A stretch of DNA of 5,273 bases from an uncultured Ruminococcus sp. (GTDB lineage: Bacteria; Bacillota; Clostridia; Oscillospirales; Acutalibacteraceae), in NCBI GenBank assembly GCA_902766585.1, contig CACXDV010000230.1, positions 1-5,273 of the forward strand. Reading direction: 5' to 3'. Every line of letters begins with the position of its first letter. The stretch's first letter is position 1. Both the position numbers and the translations under genes were made by a program. Below the pieces are notes generated by a model. The model was given only the letters and a program-made list of their open reading frames with translations. It did no database searches and was not told the origin of the DNA. Positions 1-5,072 of this stretch are shown here, piece after piece.

Positions 1-56
1 ATGTGCAATGTTCAATGTACAATGTTCAATGTACAATGTGCAATGTGCAATGTACA
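1..56. repeat. Tandem array of eight 7-bp units (ATGTNCA)
   Basis: Eight head-to-tail copies of ATGTNCA fill these 56 bases without a break. Only the fifth base changes between copies, in the order G, T, A, T, A, G, G, A; the other six positions are invariant. Copies with A contain the palindrome TGTACA. The array starts at the first base of the window, so it may extend to the left and the true copy number is unknown. It lies in non-coding DNA and has no spacers, so it is not a CRISPR. A 7-bp period would shift a reading frame, which fits an intergenic location. Function is unknown. Confidence 0.9.
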
Positions 57-304
57 GGTAATTCTGCTTTGTTTTGTTATTTTATTTTTTGCACATACCG
101 GTTGCTTAATAAAATAATTTAGCCGACAGCAGAAATGCAATCGAAGCAGTTTAGCCTAAAACTGAACTTGAAATACTGTAGAAGCATCTTCGCGCAAAAG
201 AAATAAATGTACTACTGAACTAAAGCCTGCCTGCCGGCAGGCAGGCGCGAACAACAGAGCGCAGGGACTGCGCCACCGCAGAAGAAATATTTTTTTATTA
301 GAGA
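57..304. other. Gene-free intergenic stretch with several small inverted repeats
   Basis: No credible coding region is visible on either strand. The left part is AT-rich. Recognisable structures are an inverted repeat with arms CAGTTT/AAACTG (147-152 and 159-164), a short hairpin GAAG-CAT-CTTC (181-191), the 22-bp palindrome listed separately (225-246), and a hairpin with arms GCGCAG/CTGCGC around GGA (259-273). The last is GC-rich, but the nearest T-run (290-296) is about 16 bases away, so it is a poor terminator. That T/A-rich stretch sits directly upstream of the oadG promoter and could act as an UP element. This may be an intergenic repeat relic or an unrecognised small RNA locus; the sequence alone does not decide. 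Confidence 0.5.
225..246. repeat. Perfect 22-bp GC-rich palindrome
   Basis: The half-site GCCTGCCTGCC is followed at once by its exact reverse complement, with no spacer, centred between 235 and 236. Each arm contains a GCCT direct repeat. The pairing stops at 224/247. It is strikingly GC-rich (18 of 22) within AT-rich DNA. There is no T-run directly after it on the plus strand and only TTT on the minus strand, so it is not a standard intrinsic terminator. It could be a dispersed palindromic repeat unit, a protein binding site, or a cruciform-forming element. Confidence 0.85.
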
Positions 305-333
305 TTGAAAAAAATATCAAATTAAGTTATAAT
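305..333 (+). promoter_or_regulatory. Sigma-A type promoter for the oadG-oadB unit
   Basis: The -35 box TTGAAA (305-310) matches the consensus at five of six positions. It is followed by a 17-bp spacer and a perfect -10 box TATAAT (328-333). An A/T-rich stretch with a T-run lies just upstream (about 288-300). Transcription should start near 340, giving a leader of about 40 bases, which is too short for a riboswitch. The closeness to consensus suggests strong, largely constitutive expression. This is a sequence prediction only. Confidence 0.8.
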
Positions 334-381
334 ATTATATATGCGATTTTTTAATCAATAAGGAGAAAGGTAGGATAGATT

Positions 382-759
382 ATGAATGCAATGACACAGG
401 CGTTTATTCTGCTGCTTGCGGGATTTATCGTTGTCTTTACGGTGCTTATACTCCTCATAATCATAGTTTCTGTCTACAGCAAGATCGTATCTTCTGTTCA
501 GAATAAGGGTAAAAAGGACAAAAAGACAAAACCCGTTGTCGTAAAGAATGAACCCCCGGCAGCACCTGTTGTAACTGCCGAAACCGAAACGGCTCAGGAC
601 AGCGATGAGATTCCCCTGGAAATAATCGCCGTGATCGCAGCCGCTGTGGATGCAGTCTATGGCGAAAAGCCCCACAGAATCAAGGCTGTCAAAAAAGCCC
701 GCGCTTCACGCTCGGCTTGGTCACGCGCAGGTGTTCTTGATAATACAAGACCATTCTGA
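382..759 (+). CDS. oadG: OadG-family gamma subunit of a Na+-pumping decarboxylase
   Basis: This is a 125-residue protein of the OadG type, the small membrane subunit that anchors and helps assemble biotin-dependent Na+-translocating decarboxylases (oxaloacetate, methylmalonyl-CoA or glutaconyl-CoA type). Residues 8-32 form one strongly hydrophobic membrane segment. A Lys-rich patch (42-50) follows on the cytoplasmic side, then a Pro/Ala/Thr/Glu linker (51-78). The C-terminal block, with IAVIAAAVDAVYG (82-94) and an ending SAWSRAGVLDNTRPF (111-125), is typical of the family. No biotinylation motif is present, so it is not a fused biotin carrier. The ATG at 382 is preceded by AAGGAGAAAGG (360-370), slightly far, and AGGA (372-375). 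It is the first gene after a strong promoter and lies 35 bp before the beta-subunit gene. The true substrate of the complex cannot be read from this subunit. Confidence 0.85.
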   Translation: MNAMTQAFILLLAGFIVVFTVLILLIIIVSVYSKIVSSVQNKGKKDKKTKPVVVKNEPPAAPVVTAETETAQDSDEIPLEIIAVIAAAVDAVYGEKPHRIKAVKKARASRSAWSRAGVLDNTRPF

Positions 760-794
760 AAAAAACAGAAAACTATTGAAAGGGTGTAATCTTC

Positions 795-2036
795 ATGGAA
801 ATATTACAGCAGCTCTGGCAGATCATCTGCGACCTGCTTAGGGATTCGGGCTTTGGCAAGCTTTCCTGGGAGAACTATGTAATGGTGGGTATATCCTTCA
901 TTCTTATGTATCTCGCTATCAAAAAACAGTTTGAACCGCTGCTTCTGTTGCCTATCGCCTTCGGTATGTGCCTCGTAAACCTCTTCCCTGAAATAATGGG
1001 AATGCCCGTTACCCAAATGCTTACCGAAGCGGAAATACTTAAAAAGGGTGTCGATCCGGCATCATATACGACAACCATATTCAACGGTCAGACATATTAT
1101 AACTATACAGAATACGGCGGACTATTCTATTATCTGTATCAAGGCGTTAAGCTCGGTATCTATCCTCCGCTTATCTTCCTCGGTATCGGCTGTATGACCG
1201 ACTTCGGTCCGCTTATTGCTAACCCCAAAAGCTTTATTTTGGGCGCGGCTGCTCAGGTAGGTATCTTCCTTACATTCATTATCGCTACCGCTATGGGCAT
1301 CTTTACTCCCCAGGAGGCAGGCTCTATCGCTATTATCGGCGGTGCAGACGGCCCCACAGCAATTTTCGTTACCACAAAATTAGCTCCTCAGCTTCTCGGT
1401 CCGATAGCTGTTGCAGCTTATTCATATATGGCTCTTGTGCCGATCATCCAGCCCCCTATCATGCGCCTGCTTACAACCAAAAAGGAAAGATCAGTCGTTA
1501 TGGGACAGCTTCGCCCCGTTTCCAAGCTTGAACGCATACTCTTCCCGATCATCGTTGTAGTAGTTGTATCACTTCTTCTTCCCGATGCTGCTCCCCTTGT
1601 AGGTATGCTCATGCTCGGCAACCTCTTCAAAGAAAGCGGAGTTGTTGAAAGAATCAGCAAAACAGCTCAGAATGAGCTTATGAATATCATTACGATTTTC
1701 CTCGGAGTAACCGTCGGAGCAACTGCAACAGGTACAGTATTCCTTACACTTCAGACAGCAGGTATCATAGGTCTCGGACTGTTTGCATTCTGTCTTGCTA
1801 CAGCCTGCGGTGTTCTCTTCGGCAAGATCATGTACAAGGCTACAGGCGGAAAGATCAATCCTCTTATCGGCTCGGCAGGTGTTTCCGCTGTTCCTATGGC
1901 TGCGCGTATCTCACAGAAGGTCGGTCAGGAGGAAAATCCCGGAAACTTCCTCCTTATGCACGCTATGGGACCGAATGTTGCAGGCGTTATCGGTTCTGCT
2001 GTTGCAGCAGGCGTTCTCCTCAGCGTTCTCAAATAA
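795..2036 (+). CDS. oadB: OadB-family beta subunit, Na+-translocating carboxybiotin decarboxylase
   Basis: This 413-residue polytopic membrane protein decarboxylates carboxybiotin and couples that step to Na+ export across the cytoplasmic membrane. Family motifs are intact: KKQFEPLLLLPI (43-54), MTDFGPLIANP (134-144), GGADGPTAI (182-190), SYMALVPIIQPP (210-221) and NPLIGSAGVSAVPMAAR (355-371), followed by LLMHAMGPNVAGVIGSA near the C-terminus. From memory of Klebsiella OadB, the functional residues D203, Y229, N373, G377, S382 and R389 map here to D185, Y211, N355, G359, S364 and R371, all with the same offset of 18. The stretch at about 66-108 is a polar, Tyr-rich loop, a variable region of the family. 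AAAGGG (779-784) lies 10 bases before the ATG. The equivalent subunits of methylmalonyl-CoA or glutaconyl-CoA decarboxylase are near-identical in type, so the symbol marks the family and not a proven oxaloacetate substrate. Confidence 0.92.
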   Translation: MEILQQLWQIICDLLRDSGFGKLSWENYVMVGISFILMYLAIKKQFEPLLLLPIAFGMCLVNLFPEIMGMPVTQMLTEAEILKKGVDPASYTTTIFNGQTYYNYTEYGGLFYYLYQGVKLGIYPPLIFLGIGCMTDFGPLIANPKSFILGAAAQVGIFLTFIIATAMGIFTPQEAGSIAIIGGADGPTAIFVTTKLAPQLLGPIAVAAYSYMALVPIIQPPIMRLLTTKKERSVVMGQLRPVSKLERILFPIIVVVVVSLLLPDAAPLVGMLMLGNLFKESGVVERISKTAQNELMNIITIFLGVTVGATATGTVFLTLQTAGIIGLGLFAFCLATACGVLFGKIMYKATGGKINPLIGSAGVSAVPMAARISQKVGQEENPGNFLLMHAMGPNVAGVIGSAVAAGVLLSVLK

Positions 2037-2049
2037 TATTATCACTATT

Positions 2050-2080
2050 TCAGCCCCGATTCGTTTGGGGCTGATTTTTT
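2050..2080 (+). terminator. Intrinsic terminator of the oadG-oadB unit
   Basis: An 8-bp stem TCAGCCCC (2050-2057) / GGGGCTGA (2067-2074) encloses a 9-base loop and is followed directly by six T residues (2075-2080). It starts 13 bases after the oadB stop codon and ends the two-gene unit. Confidence 0.9.
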
Positions 2081-2100
2081 ATTCTCACTTTCGATTCTTT

Positions 2101-2121
2101 GGTTATTTTTTATAAATAACC
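2101..2121. promoter_or_regulatory. 8-bp inverted repeat upstream of the GH13 promoter
   Basis: The arms GGTTATTT (2101-2108) and AAATAACC (2114-2121) are perfect reverse complements around TTTAT. The repeat ends 11 bp before the -35 box of the GH13 gene. The position suits an operator for a dimeric regulator or an activator site. It lacks the central CG usual in LacI/CcpA operators, so the regulator is unknown. As RNA it would be a weak AU-rich hairpin and is unlikely to be a terminator. Confidence 0.4.
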
Positions 2122-2132
2122 TTAATAAAGTA

Positions 2133-2161
2133 TTGCATTACTTGTTGATGTGTGCTATACT
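2133..2161 (+). promoter_or_regulatory. Extended -10 promoter for the GH13 gene
   Basis: The -10 box TATACT (2156-2161) is preceded by TGC (2153-2155), giving an extended -10 element. A 17-bp spacer separates it from TTGCAT (2133-2138), a weak -35 box with three consensus matches. Transcription would start near 2168, leaving a leader of about 55 bases that contains a small hairpin TCGCT/AGCGA (2169-2173, 2185-2189). A weak -35 with a good extended -10 suits a regulated promoter. Confidence 0.65.
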
Positions 2162-2223
2162 GAAAAAGTCGCTTCGGATAATACAGCGATAAGTCAGTTT
2201 TCAGCGAAAGGAAAGAAAATTAA

Positions 2224-3870
2224 ATGTATTGGGTAAACGAATCCGTATTCTATCACATCTATCCTCTTGGCTTCTGCGGTGCACCGCGTATCAATGACGG
2301 TCAGCTTGAACATCGTCTTGATAAGGTCATAGATTTTATTCCTCACCTGAAGGAAATGAATGTCAATGCCATTTACTTCGGACCTGTATTCATGTCCACT
2401 ACCCATGGATATGATACCAATGATTATTTCAATATAGACAACCGTCTCGGAGATAATGAAAGCTTCGCTCGCATCTGCGAAAAGCTCCATGAAAACGGTA
2501 TCCGCGTAGTGCTTGACGGCGTATTCAATCATGTCGGCAGAGGCTTCTGGGCTTTCAGGGATATTCAGGAGAAAAAACAAGGCTCACCATACTGCTCATG
2601 GTTCCAGAACCTCAACTTCGGCGGAAACAGCCCCTGGGGCGATCCATTCTGGTATGAGGGCTGGGAGGGTAATTACGACCTCGTAAAGCTCAATCTCCGT
2701 CACCCTGATGTAAAGCGCCATATATTCGACGCTGTCGCAATGTGGATGGATAAATTCAAGATAGACGGCTTAAGACTTGATGTTGCATACTGCATGGATC
2801 AGGATTTTCTCAGAGAGCTTAAGCATTTCTGCAAGAGCAGGGACAGTCAGTTCTGGCTTATGGGCGAAATAATCCACGGTGATTATGCTCGTCTCGCAAA
2901 TCCCGACCTTCTTGACTCCTGCACAAACTATGAATGTTATAAGGGCATTTATTCCTCCCATAATGACCATAACTATTTTGAAATAGCACATTCCCTCAAC
3001 CGTCAGTTTGCAAACGGTGGTATCTATCATAATATATATACCTACAACTTCGTTGATAACCATGATGTAAACCGTATCGCAAGCACTGTCAGAGAGGAAC
3101 AGAATGTAAAGAACTGCTATTCCACCCTTTATTTCATGCCCGGTGTCCCCTCGGTCTACTACGGCAGTGAATGGGGAATCAAGGGACAGAAAAGCAAAAC
3201 AGAATTTGACTATCCTCTTCGCCCCTGCGTGAATGTCGGTGATATACAGGATAATGAGCTTTTCAGACACGTCTGCCGTCTTGGAGCTGTAAGAAGAAAA
3301 TATAAGGCTCTCCAGTACGGAAGCTTTGAAAATACCGTTATCAGAAATGAACAGCTCATATTCAAGCGTAAATTTGAGGGAGAAACTGTCTATATCGCGC
3401 TTAATCTTTCCTCCTCCGATTTCGAGATAAGCTTCAGAACAGATGGCGGAGCAAAGCTTTATGATGTATTCGACGGATGCAGTGTCTTTGATGTAAAAGA
3501 CAGCAGCGCTAATATATCCATACCCGCACACGGAACAAGAGTACTTGTTCTTACAGACGGAGGAAAGCCCGAATATCCCGACGGTACAGAAGCTGCTGCA
3601 GCTCCCGCGGTTTCCGATGCAGCAGATGATAAACAGGAAAAAACAGAGCCACTTCCCGCTGTAGGCACTCCCGGAAAATACCGTCATTTCAAGGGCGGTA
3701 TATATGAATTTATCTGTCTTGCAAAGGACAGCGAGACCTCAGAGGAGCTTGTTATTTACAGAGAGGTCGGAAATGAAGGCAAAACATGGGCAAGACCGTC
3801 TGCTATATTCTATCAGTATGTTGATGTTGACGGAAAAACCGTACCCCGTTTTTCAAAGATAGATGACTGA
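2224..3870 (+). CDS. Cytoplasmic GH13 alpha-amylase-family enzyme with C-terminal DUF1653 domain
   Basis: This 548-residue protein is a glycoside hydrolase family 13 enzyme acting on alpha-glucans such as maltodextrins. The (beta/alpha)8 barrel starts almost at residue 1 (NESVFYHIYPLGF, 5-17). Conserved regions are HGYDTNDYFNID (61-72), DGVFNH (98-103), VKLN (154-157), GLRLDVAY (182-189, nucleophile D186), GEI (214-216, acid/base E215), FVDNHD (276-281, transition-state stabiliser D281) and GVPSVYYGSEWG (307-318). The VKLN motif and the GEI region recall neopullulanase/cyclomaltodextrinase-like members, but the usual N-terminal domain is absent. A beta-sandwich C-domain spans about 365-445, followed by an Ala/Pro/Glu linker (447-483) and a DUF1653 module (484-546). 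No signal peptide is present and Cys residues are numerous, so it should be cytoplasmic. AAAGGA (2207-2212) lies 11 bases before the ATG. It is transcribed alone. Exact substrate and product are not readable. Confidence 0.92.
   Translation: MYWVNESVFYHIYPLGFCGAPRINDGQLEHRLDKVIDFIPHLKEMNVNAIYFGPVFMSTTHGYDTNDYFNIDNRLGDNESFARICEKLHENGIRVVLDGVFNHVGRGFWAFRDIQEKKQGSPYCSWFQNLNFGGNSPWGDPFWYEGWEGNYDLVKLNLRHPDVKRHIFDAVAMWMDKFKIDGLRLDVAYCMDQDFLRELKHFCKSRDSQFWLMGEIIHGDYARLANPDLLDSCTNYECYKGIYSSHNDHNYFEIAHSLNRQFANGGIYHNIYTYNFVDNHDVNRIASTVREEQNVKNCYSTLYFMPGVPSVYYGSEWGIKGQKSKTEFDYPLRPCVNVGDIQDNELFRHVCRLGAVRRKYKALQYGSFENTVIRNEQLIFKRKFEGETVYIALNLSSSDFEISFRTDGGAKLYDVFDGCSVFDVKDSSANISIPAHGTRVLVLTDGGKPEYPDGTEAAAAPAVSDAADDKQEKTEPLPAVGTPGKYRHFKGGIYEFICLAKDSETSEELVIYREVGNEGKTWARPSAIFYQYVDVDGKTVPRFSKIDD
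3673..3858 (+). other. DUF1653 domain fused to the GH13 enzyme
   Basis: This part of the CDS encodes residues 484-545. It shows the DUF1653 pattern: GKYRHFKGGIYEF at the start, then A-KDSET-EELVIYR (500-513), TWARPSAIF (521-529) and VDGKTVPRF (535-543). The family is known mainly as short free-standing bacterial proteins of about 70 residues with no established function. Here it follows a 37-residue linker poor in predicted structure (447-483; Ala, Pro, Asp, Glu and Lys rich). The usual LYG-like segment is replaced by VGNEGK. Family assignment is by recognition of the motif pattern; a carbohydrate-binding role would be guesswork. Confidence 0.75.
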
Positions 3871-3902
3871 TTATATCAAATCACGATCCAATTAATAATT
3901 AT

Positions 3903-3946
3903 CGGTTTCCGAACCGTCCGAAAGGGCTGTACGGAAGCCGTTTTTT
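3903..3946 (+). terminator. Intrinsic terminator of the GH13 gene
   Basis: A long hairpin begins with CGGTTTCCG (3903-3911) pairing with CGGAAGCCG (3932-3940), nine pairs including one G-T wobble. An inner helix (3913-3919 with 3924-3930, one mismatch and one wobble) is capped by a GAAA tetraloop (3920-3923). Six T residues follow at once (3941-3946). It lies 32 bases after the stop codon and shows that the GH13 gene is a unit of its own. Confidence 0.92.
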
Positions 3947-4053
3947 CCGCAAAAGCTTTTAATAACAAAACAAAAAAGCATTTTCGCATGAAATAATGTG
4001 AAATACCTTATTATTTTTCTGATATTTTTACTATACCACCCCGCGGGAATATC

Positions 4054-4062
4054 TGCTATAAT
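4054..4062 (+). promoter_or_regulatory. Extended -10 promoter for the Glu-Pro repeat protein gene
   Basis: TGC (4054-4056) directly precedes a perfect TATAAT (4057-4062). No good -35 box lies at 16-18 bp; ATACCA (4033-4038, 18-bp spacer) matches only three positions. Transcription would start near 4069, giving a leader of about 33 bases to the ATG at 4102. The GC-rich CCCCGCGGG block (4039-4047) sits in the spacer and could be bound by a regulator, though nothing else supports this. Confidence 0.65.
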
Positions 4063-4101
4063 ATATGCGTGTAATTATATATTAAAGTGATGGTGTATTA
4101 T

Positions 4102-4959
4102 ATGAAGGTATTAAAACCGATTATTTCTATATTACTTTCTGCATTCATTATTTCAGCGGCAGGAATAACCGCTTTTGCAGAAGATGAACCCCAGCCGGAG
4201 GAGCCTGTTTCTGTTGTAAGTACGGAACCCGAACCGGAGCCTGAGCCTGAACCTCAGCCGGAACCCGAACCCGAACCTGAACCGGAACCCGAACCCGAAC
4301 CGGAACCCGAACCGGAACCTCAGCCTCAGCCAGAACCCGAACCGGAACCTCAGCCTCAGCCCGAACCGGAACCTCAGCCTGAGCCGGAACCCGAACCTCA
4401 GCCCGATCCTGAGCCTGATCCTGTTCCTCAGCAATCATATGAACCCGAGCCTTCTTCAAATGATACTATCGTAATTGCGCCGGAGGGATGGACTCCGAAT
4501 CAGAATTCTTCACCCTCCGCTGTACAGGAAAGTTCAAGAGAAGAAAGCAGCAAAAAAAGCAAGGTCACGGTCGTTGATCCCTTTAAGGCAGCTGCCTCAA
4601 TGAAATTCATTCTTCCCGTCAAGGATCCGAGTTTCGTTTCTCCCAAGAAGCAGGCAGAACAGGTATCAAAGAACCAAAGCTCCGCCGAAGCTGCCGCTAT
4701 AATAAATCCGGACAGCAAGCTGCTCGACGCTCCGCCGATACCGACGGACGAGCCCTCCGTCACTGTTCCGTATAACCCTGAAAATGACAATTCCTCAGTA
4801 CTTATGGGCATGATATTCTGGTGTATAATCGGAATAGTCGTTACCGCGGTACTTATCATCATACTGAATCTCAAGGGTGATGATTCCGAATTTGCTTTCA
4901 GCAGAAAACGCTACCACAAGGGCAGCAGCACATCTATAAGCCGTATGAATCTCAGATAA
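4102..4959 (+). CDS. Exported single-pass membrane protein with a Glu-Pro repeat stalk, function unknown
   Basis: I do not recognise a named family. The 285-residue product starts with a signal peptide: Lys at 2 and 5, a hydrophobic core to about 22, and a likely cut after AFA (24-26). Residues 42-109 are 34 uninterrupted X-Pro dipeptides (24 Glu, 7 Gln, 2 Asp, 1 Val). A Ser/Glu/Lys-rich region (about 116-157) and a low-complexity ectodomain (158-230) follow. A membrane helix spans about 233-257, and a basic tail (KGDDSEFAFSRKRYHK...) completes the protein, giving N-out, C-in topology. No LPXTG motif, dockerin or enzyme domain is visible. The X-Pro stretch probably forms a stiff polyproline II rod through the wall. 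Start choice: in-frame GTG 4087, ATG 4090 and GTG 4093 are possible, but ATG 4102 gives a clean signal peptide and has GGTG 6 bases upstream. No strong ribosome binding site exists for any of them. The gene stands alone and faces a surface-protein gene. Confidence 0.8.
   Translation: MKVLKPIISILLSAFIISAAGITAFAEDEPQPEEPVSVVSTEPEPEPEPEPQPEPEPEPEPEPEPEPEPEPEPQPQPEPEPEPQPQPEPEPQPEPEPEPQPDPEPDPVPQQSYEPEPSSNDTIVIAPEGWTPNQNSSPSAVQESSREESSKKSKVTVVDPFKAAASMKFILPVKDPSFVSPKKQAEQVSKNQSSAEAAAIINPDSKLLDAPPIPTDEPSVTVPYNPENDNSSVLMGMIFWCIIGIVVTAVLIIILNLKGDDSEFAFSRKRYHKGSSTSISRMNLR
4225..4428 (+). repeat. In-frame 6-bp codon-pair repeats encoding X-Pro dipeptides
   Basis: These 204 bases consist of 34 consecutive 6-bp units, mostly GAACCC, GAACCG, GAACCT, GAGCCT and CAGCCT/CAGCCC, each encoding Glu-Pro or Gln-Pro. 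Higher-order repeats are visible, for example blocks mixing CAGCCTCAGCC with GAACCGGAACC. Gain or loss of whole units keeps the reading frame, so stalk length may vary between strains. The synonymous codons are mixed, which argues for selection on the protein as well as DNA slippage. Confidence 0.93.
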
Positions 4960-4964
4960 TTTTT

Positions 4965-5004
4965 CCCCGCATATATCTCATTTGATATGTGCGGGGATTA
5001 TTTT
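4965..5004 (+). terminator. Plus-strand terminator of the Glu-Pro repeat protein gene
   Basis: A 13-bp stem with one G-T wobble, CCCCGCATATATC (4965-4977) with GATATGTGCGGGG (4984-4996), encloses the loop TCATTT. It is followed by ATTATTTT (4997-5004), a broken T-run. It starts 5 bases after the stop codon. On the minus strand it would be followed by A residues, so it acts in the plus direction. Confidence 0.85.
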
Positions 5005-5007
5005 GCT

Positions 5008-5045
5008 AAAAAAGCCCCCGTATATACCTGATGATATATACGGGG
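5008..5045 (-). terminator. Minus-strand terminator of the downstream partial gene
   Basis: A perfect 11-bp stem CCCCGTATATA (5016-5026) / TATATACGGGG (5035-5045) has an 8-base loop. Read on the minus strand, it is followed by GC and six T residues (complement of the A-run 5008-5013), which makes it a strong intrinsic terminator. It lies 27 bases after the stop codon of the minus-strand gene. Confidence 0.88.
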
Positions 5046-5072
5046 ACGAATTATTTCAGTTCAGCCAATTCA

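Noticed and set aside
1..56. Possible CRISPR array in the short repeats
   Set aside because: The units are 7 bp and directly adjacent with no spacers, and no cas gene is present.
259..296. Hairpin GCGCAG/CTGCGC as a terminator for a gene to the left
   Set aside because: The T-run begins about 16 bases after the stem, and no coding region ends within the 250 bases before it.
340..381. Riboswitch or leader-peptide control before oadG
   Set aside because: The predicted leader is only about 40 bases and shows no stable structure or small open frame.
650..841. Small plus-strand frame spanning the oadG-oadB junction
   Set aside because: It overlaps the conserved C-terminus of OadG and the start of OadB in another frame and has no convincing ribosome binding site.
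2770..3687. Long open frame (305 codons) on the minus strand
   Set aside because: It lies fully inside and antisense to the GH13 gene, whose protein has clear conserved motifs. The antisense translation is Cys/Ile/Val-rich without a recognisable domain.
3951..3960. 10-bp palindrome AAAAGCTTTT after the GH13 terminator
   Set aside because: It is short and AT-rich, and likely by chance in this composition. It is too far from the next promoter to be called an operator.
4087..4101. Upstream GTG/ATG starts for the Glu-Pro repeat protein
   Set aside because: They add only five residues before the Lys-led signal peptide and have no better ribosome binding site. ATG 4102 is preferred, though not proven.
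4148..4459. Minus-strand open frames with Arg/Val or Arg/Phe/Gly repeats opposite the Glu-Pro stretch
   Set aside because: They are mirror images of the 6-bp repeats, which contain no stop codons in any frame. The plus-strand frame has a signal peptide, membrane helix, promoter and terminator.
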